Shown here: in pieces, positions 1-6,166 of the stretch
Layout: every line of letters begins with the position of its first letter
How positions within the stretch are numbered: the first letter of the stretch is position 1
NCBI GenBank assembly: GCA_031555505.1
Contig: JAVBUH010000058.1
Coordinates: 1 to 11,161 of the forward strand
Reading direction: 5' to 3'
Source: JAJDIA01 sp031555505
Lineage (GTDB): Bacteria > Bacteroidota > Bacteroidia > Bacteroidales > Tannerellaceae
Length of the DNA stretch: 11,161 nt
Notes under the pieces: generated by a model
Told to the model about the DNA's origin: nothing
Database searches by the model: none
Seen by the model: only the letters and a program-made list of their open reading frames with translations
Program-made: the position numbers and the translations under genes

Positions 1-127
1 CTACGATGATATCCGGCTCAAAACGGGAGATATTGATGATCGTTTTGGCGATCTGTTGATGGAGGTCGGCTATGTGATTGGGATGTACACCCGTGAAGGT
101 GTTTGGGATGAGTATTTAAATTCATAA
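1..127 (+). CDS. 3' end of an unrecognised gene (partial)
   Basis: An open frame enters from the left edge (codons in phase with position 2) and stops at TAA 125-127, giving 41 C-terminal residues that begin YDDIRLKTGDIDDRFGDLL and end in DEYLNS. The piece is acidic and soluble, with no membrane segment. I do not recognise the family. The next gene starts one base after this stop, so the two are probably co-transcribed. It lies in the accessory segment left of the tRNA-Leu gene. The 5' part is needed for any functional call. Confidence 0.6.
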   Translation, partial: YDDIRLKTGDIDDRFGDLLMEVGYVIGMYTREGVWDEYLNS

Positions 128-128
128 T

Positions 129-539
129 ATGGAAACAAAAATGACAACCCCAAAAGTAGGCCAAATCTGGCAGCGCCAGGAGGATGGCCAAAGATTGAGA
201 GTGTATGGTATCACAAACGATACCGTCTATGTAGAGAACGAAGAGAATGTAAAGAACCGGCACGGGCTTACATTCAACAACTTCGACAGCGACAGATATT
301 CAATCATAGCGGATATCCCCCGATTCGAAGAAAAACGCAAACTGGCTATCGAGTTATTCAGCAAGAGGATTCAGAACCGGTCAGAAGAGATCAGCCGGTT
401 AGAGTGGATTATCGCCGGTGGACGATGCCCGGATCAGCACGAAGGGCTACGCCGGAAGATCGAGAGGCTGGAAAGTCAAATCAACCTTTACAAGGAAGTC
501 AGAGAGGATTTGAAAACGCTGTATAGCGAGACTGTATGA
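129..539 (+). CDS. small hypothetical protein with coiled-coil C-terminus
   Basis: 136 residues, function not recognised. The N-terminal half (about 8-62) reads like a small beta barrel: VGQIWQRQEDGQRLRVYGI followed by DTVYVEN, the alternation seen in SH3- or KOW-like folds common in small phage and mobile-element proteins; this is a fold guess only. The C-terminal half (about 63-135) is rich in Glu, Arg, Lys and Leu and should form helices with coiled-coil character. There is no signal peptide or membrane segment, so it is probably cytoplasmic. ATG 129 sits one base after the upstream stop; ATG 141 (residue 5) is an equally possible start, as neither has a clear Shine-Dalgarno site. A hairpin at 547-581 follows and probably ends the transcript. 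Confidence 0.65.
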   Translation: METKMTTPKVGQIWQRQEDGQRLRVYGITNDTVYVENEENVKNRHGLTFNNFDSDRYSIIADIPRFEEKRKLAIELFSKRIQNRSEEISRLEWIIAGGRCPDQHEGLRRKIERLESQINLYKEVREDLKTLYSETV

Positions 540-546
540 CAGGTGG

Positions 547-581
547 GAAGTCCGGGGATCGAGAGGTTTCCGGACTTCTTT
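547..581 (+). terminator. probable Rho-independent terminator after the small hypothetical gene
   Basis: A perfect 9-bp stem, GAAGTCCGG (547-555) against CCGGACTTC (570-578), with a 14-nt loop, followed by a short TTT. It starts 8 bases after the stop at 539. The U tract is short, so termination may be partial. Confidence 0.55.
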
Positions 582-641
582 GATCTCATCGAAAAAGATC
601 ACAGGAGTTACACAGATCAAAGCAACTTATGGCATAAAACG

Positions 642-745
642 CTATTCTAAAAATCGGTTCTTTTTTTGAACAAGAAAATTCTTATTCCAAAAAAGTGCTT
701 TGTTTTTAGAATAACGCTATTTTTGTTCCAATTTTATTAGAATAA
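642..745 (+). promoter_or_regulatory. four operator-like 12-bp repeats upstream of the Fic gene
   Basis: Four copies of a sequence close to TTATTCTAAAAA lie between the upstream terminator and the fic start. CTATTCTAAAAA is at 642-653 and TTATTCCAAAAA at 682-693 on the plus strand. TTATTCTAAAAA (exact) is at 703-714 and TTATTCTAATAA at 734-745 on the minus strand. Start-to-start spacings are 40, 21 and 31 bp, close to whole helical turns (about 4, 2 and 3), so all would face the same side of the DNA. The third copy lies just before the -7 box and the fourth ends 3 bp before the ATG. That arrangement suits a repressor. The winged-helix C-terminus of the Fic protein is one candidate binder; this is inference. 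Confidence 0.5.
718..725 (+). promoter_or_regulatory. Bacteroidetes-type -7 box of the Fic gene
   Basis: TATTTTTG matches the Bacteroidetes -7 consensus TAnnTTTG exactly and would start transcription near 732, about 17 bases before the ATG at 749. A TTTG at 699-702 lies only 15 bp upstream of it, shorter than the usual 19-21 bp to the -33 box, so the promoter is probably weak or regulated. Operator-like repeats sit immediately on both sides. Confidence 0.45.
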
Positions 746-748
746 GTC

Positions 749-1873
749 ATGAACAGCTACAAATCAGGTACGTTTATCAACGAGGGCTACTATAAGAGCT
801 TTCACCCTACGCTATTATGCCGGAAATGGGTTATAGACAATATGGATGTGATATCCTTACTGAGTAAGGCTGATCGGCATCTTGGACGCTTGGACATGTA
901 TTCCGAGTATGTGGATATTGATATGTTTATTCAGATGCACATAGCCAAAGAGGCTACAGAATCCTCAAAGATTGAAGGAACTCAAACCAATATGGAAGAG
1001 GCTTTCCTAAACAAGGCCGACATTTCTTCTGAAAAACGGAATGACTGGGAAGAGGTGCAAAATTATATCGAAGCGATGAATAATGCCGTTATGCTATTGC
1101 ACACCTTGCCTTTTTCTTCTCGCCTTATCCGGGCGACGCATAAAATACTATTACAAGGCGTTAGGGGGCAGCACAAACAGCCGGGTGAGTTTAGAACAAG
1201 TCAAAACTGGATAGGCGGTGCGACAATAAACGATGCGGTTTTCGTGCCTCCAGTCCATACCTTAGTGGGTGAACTTATCTCTGATATTGAGAAATTTGCC
1301 AATAATCCGGAGTACAATATACCTGATCTCATTAAGATCGCATTGATACATTATCAGTTTGAGACCATTCACCCGTTCCTTGATGGTAATGGTCGAGTTG
1401 GCCGCTTGCTTATCACTCTGTACCTCGTGAGCAAAGGGATACTAAAACAGCCTATTTTATATCTCTCAGACTTTTTCGAAAGAAACCGAACACTGTATTA
1501 TGATAACCTCACGAAAGTGAGGATCCATAACGATATCAACCAGTGGCTAAAGTTCTTCCTTACCGGCGTAATAGAAACTTCTATAAAAGGGGGTAAAACC
1601 TTAGACGGTATCCTGCAACTTCAAAAGCATGTTGACGCCTGTATAGTACAACTCGGCAAGAGGGGAGCGGATGTTCGTAAAGTAATAAACTACTTGTATA
1701 AAAGGCCGATTATAACCGCTGTTGAAGTAGAGCAGATCATAGAAAAAACCCCACAATCTGCGTATAATCTTATTGGCGATATGGAAAAGGCTGGTTTGAT
1801 AAGGGAACTGACAGGAGCACAACGAAACAGGATTTATGTGTTCCAAGAATACATAGACTTGTTCAAAGAGTAA
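749..1873 (+). CDS. Fic family protein AMP-transferase, class II, with C-terminal winged helix
   Basis: 374 residues, full length for the class. Fic enzymes usually transfer AMP from ATP to a hydroxyl of a target protein. The catalytic motif HPFLDGNGRVGR is at 208-219 with His208 as the expected base. The N-terminal Fic_N region (about 10-90) carries the inhibitory motif S/TxxxEG as S72..E76-G77, which marks class II: the Glu folds into the ATP site and holds the enzyme off. The substrate-docking flap is around 151-168 (SQNWIGGATINDAVFVPP). Residues about 300-374 look like a winged helix, as in other bacterial Fic proteins of this layout. Cytoplasmic; no antitoxin gene is adjacent, as expected when inhibition is built in. 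The start ATG follows an AT-rich leader without Shine-Dalgarno site. The gene is more AT-rich than the housekeeping block and lies in the accessory segment. Its target cannot be read from sequence. Confidence 0.93.
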   Translation: MNSYKSGTFINEGYYKSFHPTLLCRKWVIDNMDVISLLSKADRHLGRLDMYSEYVDIDMFIQMHIAKEATESSKIEGTQTNMEEAFLNKADISSEKRNDWEEVQNYIEAMNNAVMLLHTLPFSSRLIRATHKILLQGVRGQHKQPGEFRTSQNWIGGATINDAVFVPPVHTLVGELISDIEKFANNPEYNIPDLIKIALIHYQFETIHPFLDGNGRVGRLLITLYLVSKGILKQPILYLSDFFERNRTLYYDNLTKVRIHNDINQWLKFFLTGVIETSIKGGKTLDGILQLQKHVDACIVQLGKRGADVRKVINYLYKRPIITAVEVEQIIEKTPQSAYNLIGDMEKAGLIRELTGAQRNRIYVFQEYIDLFKE

Positions 1874-1923
1874 TATGTGACATCGTGTGTTGGATTATAT
1901 CCCTATCTTCTTTGTCTGCGATA

Positions 1924-1989
1924 CCACAAGCGTGTGGATTTTAATGCAAATAAAGCACCTTTGGGACTTCTGTCTTGAGGGTGCTTTTA
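1924..1989 (+). terminator. terminator region after the Fic gene (two hairpins)
   Basis: The main candidate is AAAGCACC (1952-1959) pairing with GGTGCTTT (1980-1987), 8 bp with a 20-nt loop, ending in a run of four T (1985-1988). A smaller hairpin just before it, CCACA-AGCG-TGTGG at 1924-1937, is followed by ATTTT and could act as a second signal. Together they close the fic transcript. From 1990 to the tRNA terminator at 2040 I see nothing else. Confidence 0.6.
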
Positions 1990-2039
1990 TGCTTATCTGA
2001 AATTAGAATGACGTTTTAATGACAAAAACACAAAATTAA

Positions 2040-2076
2040 AAACGCTAACCGTCTGATAATTCAGCGATTAGCGTTT
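2040..2076 (-). terminator. terminator of the tRNA operon
   Basis: Read on the minus strand, AAACGCTAA (2076-2068) pairs with TTAGCGTTT (2048-2040) over 9 bp with a 19-nt loop and is followed by TTTAATTTT. It starts 8 bases beyond the tRNA-Leu 3' end, as expected for the end of this short operon. Confidence 0.7.
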
Positions 2077-2083
2077 CCTGCGG

Positions 2084-2167
2084 TACTCGAAGCGGGACTT
2101 GAACCCGCACAGCCGCAATGGCCAAAGGATTTTAAGTCCTTCGTGTCTACCATTCCACCATTCGAGC
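2084..2167 (-). tRNA. tRNA-Leu (anticodon UAA)
   Basis: Read on the minus strand, the 7-bp acceptor stem GCTCGAA pairs with TTCGAGT (closing G-U pair) before discriminator A. The anticodon arm shows AGGACTTAAAATCCT with anticodon TAA. A long variable arm (GGCCATTGCGGCTG) follows, which is typical of class II tRNAs such as Leu. The T arm contains GGTTCAAGTCC. Length is 84 nt. CCA is not encoded (CCG follows the discriminator), so the CCA tail is added enzymatically. The 3' end faces the accessory segment on the left. Confidence 0.95.
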
Positions 2168-2185
2168 ATCTCTTCTCTCAGAGCG

Positions 2186-2258
2186 AGCGAAAGACGGGAC
2201 TCGAACCCGCGACCCTAACCTTGGCAAGGTTATGCTCTACCAACTGAGCTACTTTCGC
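2186..2258 (-). tRNA. tRNA-Gly (anticodon GCC)
   Basis: Read on the minus strand, GCGAAAG pairs with CTTTCGC in the acceptor stem, with discriminator T. The D arm has AGCTCAGTTGGTAGAGC, the anticodon arm AACCTTGCCAAGGTT with anticodon GCC, and the T arm GGGTTCGAGTCCC. Length is 73 nt, a normal class I tRNA, and CCA is not encoded. It is the first gene of a two-tRNA operon, 18 nt before tRNA-Leu. Confidence 0.96.
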
Positions 2259-2292
2259 GATGGTTGCTTGGCATTTGTTGCTTTTGCGTCGG

Positions 2293-2323
2293 CAAAGGTA
2301 GGGATTTCTTCGAGTTGTGCAAA
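2293..2323 (-). promoter_or_regulatory. promoter of the tRNA-Gly/tRNA-Leu operon
   Basis: On the minus strand the -33 box TTTG (2323-2320) and the -7 box TACCTTTG (2300-2293) are separated by exactly 19 nt, a textbook Bacteroidetes sigma-ABfr promoter. The -7 box lies 34 bp upstream of the tRNA-Gly 5' end. Confidence 0.8.
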
Positions 2324-2369
2324 AGGATTGGGGAAAAAATTGGTTTGTGTAGGGTGTAATTAAGAGGGA

Positions 2370-2810
2370 TCAGTACTGAATGATCAGTCTTTGCCCGGCG
2401 TTAGATACGTTGAAACGCACGAGGGCGTGTTTGGAAGGGCCTGACAAGGGGCGTCCTGATCCGTATGTGGCTGTGTCGTATTCTGTGCCGCATTCAGGGC
2501 ATATGGCTGTGCCAATATCTGTTGGCGCTATCTTTATATTGCGTTGGGCTTCATGCGGACAACAGAGGTCATAGGCATAGTAACCGTAGCTACCGTGGGC
2601 TACCAAGATGCCGGCGTAACCCATCATTTCGCCATCATTTCGAGCATCATCAGTAGAGAATACTTTTTGGGTGAGTAACCCTGACAGCTCTTTATCTTTG
2701 AACTGCAAATCTACTTCAAAATATACCCGTGCATAGGGTACGTTAGACTTCTCCACCTTGTCGCACGACAAGATCAACAGGAGGAGCAACAGGAAACACA
2801 GTCGTTTCAT
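2370..2810 (-). CDS. lipoprotein with Rieske-like domain and altered ligands
   Basis: 146 residues from the chosen start MKRLCFLLLL; an in-frame ATG at 2828 would add six residues (MTNKYP) before a normal signal peptide and is less likely. The lipobox LILSC puts the lipidated Cys at residue 16, so the protein is membrane-anchored outside the cytoplasm. The rest resembles a Rieske fold. C84-P-H86 is followed after 17 residues by C104-P-E-C107, then GTEYD and a Gly/Pro-rich loop (GSGRPLSGPS). Classic Rieske proteins have CxH...CxxH; here the last His is Cys, giving three Cys and one His, with an extra Cys at 83. It could bind an iron-sulfur cluster in an unusual way or a single metal ion such as zinc. 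The start is 78 bp after the argH stop, so co-transcription with argH is possible. Function not known to me. Confidence 0.8.
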   Translation of the reverse strand: MKRLCFLLLLLLILSCDKVEKSNVPYARVYFEVDLQFKDKELSGLLTQKVFSTDDARNDGEMMGYAGILVAHGSYGYYAYDLCCPHEAQRNIKIAPTDIGTAICPECGTEYDTATYGSGRPLSGPSKHALVRFNVSNAGQRLIIQY

Positions 2811-2832
2811 AGGATACTTGTTCGTCAATCGT

Positions 2833-2864
2833 TTGCAGGCAGTCTAACCGTTGCAGGCAATCTA
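2833..2864. repeat. tandem 14-bp direct repeat between argH and the lipoprotein gene
   Basis: TTGCAGGCAGTCTA (2833-2846) and TTGCAGGCAATCTA (2851-2864) differ at one base and start 18 bp apart. They lie in the 5' leader of the lipoprotein gene, 23-54 bp before its ATG. They could be a binding site or a small duplication; nothing more can be said. Confidence 0.5.
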
Positions 2865-2888
2865 CATTAAAACGTGGAATAGGGGAGT

Positions 2889-4229
2889 TTAGTATGCACT
2901 ATCCAGCAACTTCTTTTCGGCTTCGTTTACACGGTCGAAAGAGAAACCGTCAAGGACGGATTGCATGAACAGGCAGATCGAATCATTGTACAGGTTGCCG
3001 ATGCTGCCTTCGTGGGTATGGTGTACGGTAGTGCTTGCCTGGAATAGACCGGCTTCAATGCACAGCCCTACCTGTTTGTAGGCATCCCGGAAGGGAACGC
3101 CCTCAAGCACGAGGCGATTCACTTCTTCCACACTGAAGAGGAGGGCATATTTGGGATCAGCCAGGATCTGTTCGTTCACTTTCACTTCGCTCATCATGCA
3201 GGCTACCATCCGAAGGCAATCTTTCAATTCGTCGAAAGCGGGGAGGAAGACTTCTTTGATGATCTGCAGGTCGCGGAAGTAGCCCGACGGCAGATTGTTG
3301 GCAATCAGCGTGATTTGCTGCGGCAGACCTTGCAGTTTGTTGCATTTGGCGCGGGTGAGCTCGAATACGTCGGGATTCTTTTTGTGTGGCATGATGCTGG
3401 AGCCGGTGGTGAACTGGTCGGGCAACTTGATAAAACCGAAGTTCTGGCTGTTGAACAGGCAGGCATCATAGGCCAGTTTTGACAGGGTGGCGGCAATACC
3501 GGCCATTGCAAAGGCTACGGTACGTTCCATCTTACCCCGTCCCATCTGGGCATATACCACATTATAATTCATGGAATCGAAGCCAAGCAGGTCGGTAGTC
3601 AGCTGGCGGTTCAAGGGGAAAGATGAGCCGTATCCGGCTGCCGAACCCAGCGGGTTGCGGTTGCATATCCGGTAGGCGGCTTGCAGCAGTTGCAGGTCGT
3701 CGGCCAGACTTTCGGCATAGGCGCCAAACCACAGTCCAAATGACGACGGCATCGCAATCTGCAGGTGTGTGTATCCCGGTAGCAGTATGTCTTTGTAGCG
3801 GTTGCTCTGCGTAATGAGCACGTCGAACAATTCTTTAACCAGCCCGGTAATCTCCTGAATTTCAGCCCGGGTAAAGAGTTTGAGGTCAAGCAGAACCTGG
3901 TCGTTGCGCGACCGTCCGCTGTGTATTTTTTTTCCGACGTCACCCAGCCGGCGGGTGAGTAATCCTTCTACTTCAGAATGTACGTCTTCCATCCCCTCTT
4001 CAATCACAAAAGATCCGTTCCTGGCAAGGATATGGATGTTTCTTAGTTCGGCCAGCAATACGTTCAACTCTTCTTTCGTGAGCAGCCCGATACTTTCCAG
4101 CATCGTGATATGCGCCATGGAGCCAAGTACGTCGTGCGGGGCCAGGTAGAGATCCATTTCACGGTCTTTTCCCACGGTGAAGCGTTCTACTTCACGGTCT
4201 ACCTGTACATTCTTTTGCCACAGTTTCAT
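2889..4229 (-). CDS. argH: argininosuccinate lyase
   Basis: 446 residues. The enzyme splits argininosuccinate into arginine and fumarate, the last step of arginine synthesis, in the cytoplasm as a homotetramer. The fumarate lyase signature is GSSIMPHKKNPD at 276-287 (catalytic Ser in the mobile loop). Other family blocks are HSGRSRNDQV at 103-112 and PGYTHLQ at 151-157 with His155. The opening MKLWQKNVQVDREVERFTVG and the length match the Bacteroidetes form, slightly shorter than the usual 455-465 residues. ATG 4229 is the only sensible start. The gene lies 90 bp downstream of the SRPBCC gene on the same strand. It may be read from the pyrE promoter or from its own, but I see no clear TAnnTTTG box in the gap; that gap holds a 10-bp palindrome AGTCATGACT at 4282-4291. 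Confidence 0.98.
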   Translation of the reverse strand: MKLWQKNVQVDREVERFTVGKDREMDLYLAPHDVLGSMAHITMLESIGLLTKEELNVLLAELRNIHILARNGSFVIEEGMEDVHSEVEGLLTRRLGDVGKKIHSGRSRNDQVLLDLKLFTRAEIQEITGLVKELFDVLITQSNRYKDILLPGYTHLQIAMPSSFGLWFGAYAESLADDLQLLQAAYRICNRNPLGSAAGYGSSFPLNRQLTTDLLGFDSMNYNVVYAQMGRGKMERTVAFAMAGIAATLSKLAYDACLFNSQNFGFIKLPDQFTTGSSIMPHKKNPDVFELTRAKCNKLQGLPQQITLIANNLPSGYFRDLQIIKEVFLPAFDELKDCLRMVACMMSEVKVNEQILADPKYALLFSVEEVNRLVLEGVPFRDAYKQVGLCIEAGLFQASTTVHHTHEGSIGNLYNDSICLFMQSVLDGFSFDRVNEAEKKLLDSAY

Positions 4230-4319
4230 ATAAGTGATTACCGATTTATGTGTAATGGAAGGGGAGAATAACGGGTGAATGAGTCATGACTGAGATGGAT
4301 CGTAAACCATTCATCCTTA

Positions 4320-4730
4320 TTAATAGGGAAGGCTGGCGATGAGGTCGGCTATCTTGCCCAGCGCATCTTGCAATGGTTTGGATACCATTGGCTTGATGAA
4401 AGGGTTGAGATCCGCGCGAACGGTTAGTTTCATCCGTGTATCACCTTCGTCCATCTGTTTGAGTTGTATCCAGAGGAAGAGGGGAACGGGCGAGTTGGTG
4501 GTGGTGAACTTGATGGTCTTGTTCGGTTCACGTTCCACGATCTGAAAACGGATTTTGCCCACCGGGTCAACAGTGAAACTGCATGAGTCGCTGTCGAATT
4601 CAAAATCTTTTACCTTCTCTTCCGGAATCCGGTCGCGTACCCGTTCGAGGTTGGAAAGGTCGGACAGCATCGTGAAGATACGATCGTCGTTGAACGGGAT
4701 GGTTTTTACGTCGCTGGTAAATTCCGTCAT
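4320..4730 (-). CDS. SRPBCC (START-like) family protein
   Basis: 136 residues. The pattern fits a SRPBCC/polyketide-cyclase-like fold. An N-terminal strand (TSDVKTIPFNDDRIFTMLSD) leads into a helix, the strands SCSFTVDPVGKIRFQIVERE, KTIKFTTTN and TRMKLTVRADLN follow, and a long C-terminal helix (PMVSKPLQDALGKIADLIAS) would line a hydrophobic cavity. Such proteins bind lipids or other hydrophobic ligands; the ligand here is unknown. There is no signal peptide, so it is cytoplasmic. The ATG lies 4 bp after the pyrE stop, so the two are translated from one transcript. Function cannot be inferred from pyrE, but the tight spacing suggests shared expression. Confidence 0.85.
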   Translation of the reverse strand: MTEFTSDVKTIPFNDDRIFTMLSDLSNLERVRDRIPEEKVKDFEFDSDSCSFTVDPVGKIRFQIVEREPNKTIKFTTTNSPVPLFLWIQLKQMDEGDTRMKLTVRADLNPFIKPMVSKPLQDALGKIADLIASLPY

Positions 4731-4734
4731 CCTG

Positions 4735-5373
4735 TTATTTATTAGGATTCCAGCTGGCCGGATCTTTACGCCATTCCTGAAGCGTGGCGATCTCAGCCTG
4801 GCTGATATAGTTGGTGCGCAGGGCTTCTTCGATCACTGCATCATAGTTGCTCAATGTAGTGAGGGTTACGCGGGCTTCTTTGAATTGTTCCGTAGCAACG
4901 GGGAATCCGTGTGTGAAGATAGCTACCATACCTACCACGTCGCAGCCGAAGTTGCGTACGGCTTCTACAGCCTTGAGGCTACTGCCTCCAGTAGATACGA
5001 GGTCTTCGATGATCACAACTTTAGAACCCGGTTTGAGTTCGCCTTCGATCAGGTTTTCCAACCCATGATCTTTCGGAGTAGAGCGGATATATACAAACGG
5101 AAGTCCTAACAGGTCGGCCACCAATGCGCCTTGTGCAATGGCTCCGGTAGCCACACCGGCAATCGCGTCTGCTTCTTCGTATTTTTCACTGATCACACGG
5201 GCCAGTTCCAACTTAATAAAGGTACGGATGCCAGGGTAAGAGAGGGTTTTCCGGTTGTCACAATAGATGGGAGACTTCCAGCCGGAAGCCCAGGTAAACG
5301 GATTAGCCGGTTGCAGTTTCACGGCTTTAATCTTTAATAGTTTTTCTGCTACTAATCTTTCCAGTGTTTTCAT
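4735..5373 (-). CDS. pyrE: orotate phosphoribosyltransferase
   Basis: 212 residues from MKTLERLVAEKLL. The enzyme joins orotate and PRPP to orotidine 5'-phosphate, the fifth step of UMP synthesis. The PRPP-binding motif VVIIEDLVSTGGSS is at 119-132 with the acidic pair E123-D124. The blocks FTWASGWKSPIYCDNR (26-41) and ATGAIAQGALVA (75-86) are typical of PyrE. The frame extends 11 codons further up to 5406, but that longer start would fall upstream of the expected transcription start (-7 box at 5404-5411), so ATG 5373 is preferred. It is the first gene of a unit with the SRPBCC gene 4 bp downstream. Confidence 0.97.
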   Translation of the reverse strand: MKTLERLVAEKLLKIKAVKLQPANPFTWASGWKSPIYCDNRKTLSYPGIRTFIKLELARVISEKYEEADAIAGVATGAIAQGALVADLLGLPFVYIRSTPKDHGLENLIEGELKPGSKVVIIEDLVSTGGSSLKAVEAVRNFGCDVVGMVAIFTHGFPVATEQFKEARVTLTTLSNYDAVIEEALRTNYISQAEIATLQEWRKDPASWNPNK

Positions 5374-5403
5374 TCTATGTAATACTATAGTTGTGTCGTT
5401 GCG

Positions 5404-5411
5404 CAAAAGTA
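5404..5411 (-). promoter_or_regulatory. -7 box of the pyrE operon
   Basis: On the minus strand TACTTTTG matches TAnnTTTG exactly, 30 bp upstream of the pyrE ATG at 5373, placing the transcription start near 5397. No clear -33 TTTG is seen at the usual spacing. Confidence 0.6.
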
Positions 5412-5464
5412 GGTAAAGTAGCCGACATAATCAGCGTGCACGGGTTACTTTTTCTTTTTGAAGT

Positions 5465-6166
5465 TTATACAATAGATAATACAAGGATGCTTACCCGTAC
5501 ATCCGGTATTGTATGTAGCGCTTCCAGACAAGCGCCAAGGGTACCGCCGGTGGTCATTACATCATCTACCAGCAGCAGGTGTCGGCCGGCATACCGGGCG
5601 GGGTCGGTAACGGTGATGATATCCTCCGTCGATTGAAGCCGTTCGTATACGGACTTACGTGTTTGTGTGGTCGATCTGCGTGTTCGCTTCAGGCATTGGC
5701 ATACGGGCAATTGCCATACGCTGCCGATGCCGCGGGCGATCCATTCGGCCTGGTTGTATCCGCGGCGCCATTGCCGGATGCGGGTGAGGGGCACGGGCAC
5801 GATGGCGTGGGCCGCCTGCATCCCTCCCTCTTTCGAAACGGTCTCCAGTGCGGCCAGTCGGCCCAGCGTAAAAGCCAGTTCTTTTTTCCCATGGTATTTA
5901 AAAGCGTGTATCAACTGCTGCACTTCTCCTCCTTTGGTGTAGTACAGGCATGCGAATGTCTGTTCCAGCCGGCCATGCCATGCCAACCGTTCGGCGATGG
6001 GATCGCTGTCGGCGGGTATCACGTTGGCAGTCCGGGGAAGCCGTTCGATGCAATGGAGGCAGAGCGACTGTTCACTGTCGGTCAGGCTTCGTTTACACAG
6101 GTGGCACAACCGGGGGAAAAAGAGGTGTAACAGGTCAATCCTCGTCGTAGCTAAAACGGGAATCAT
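5465..6166 (-). CDS. ComF family phosphoribosyltransferase-like protein
   Basis: 233 residues. ComF proteins are linked to DNA uptake in naturally competent bacteria; the exact reaction is not settled. An N-terminal zinc ribbon is visible as C21xxC24 and C36xxC39. The phosphoribosyltransferase part has VPVPL (123-127), RRGYNQAE (134-141) and the PRPP loop LLLVDDVMTTGGT (197-209). ATG 6166 overlaps the end of recX by 32 bp. The start is supported by AAAGGAG at 6179-6173, six bases before the ATG, one of the few good Shine-Dalgarno sites in the window and possibly needed because the site lies inside recX. It is the last gene of the prmC-recX-comF unit. Confidence 0.93.
   Translation of the reverse strand: MIPVLATTRIDLLHLFFPRLCHLCKRSLTDSEQSLCLHCIERLPRTANVIPADSDPIAERLAWHGRLEQTFACLYYTKGGEVQQLIHAFKYHGKKELAFTLGRLAALETVSKEGGMQAAHAIVPVPLTRIRQWRRGYNQAEWIARGIGSVWQLPVCQCLKRTRRSTTQTRKSVYERLQSTEDIITVTDPARYAGRHLLLVDDVMTTGGTLGACLEALHTIPDVRVSILVLSIV

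Noticed and set aside
129..539. phage or plasmid structural gene
   Set aside because: The size and coiled-coil tail are compatible, but no motif supports a specific assignment and no phage gene is adjacent.
3611..3943. 110-codon open frame inside argH on the same strand, other frame
   Set aside because: It is a shadow of argH: Ser/Arg/Cys-rich composition, no recognisable domain, and argH is intact.
4276..4315. TGAATG...CATTCA inverted repeat and AGTCATGACT palindrome between the SRPBCC gene and argH as terminator or ArgR site
   Set aside because: The stem is only 6 bp with a 28-nt loop and no T run, and the palindrome does not match the known ArgR box; kept only as a remark under argH.
4555..5109. 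184-codon plus-strand frame across the SRPBCC and pyrE genes
   Set aside because: It is antisense to two well-supported genes, spans their junction and has no family features.
5579..6130. 183-codon plus-strand frame opposite comF
   Set aside because: A shadow frame of GC-rich coding DNA; comF has zinc and PRPP motifs on the other strand.
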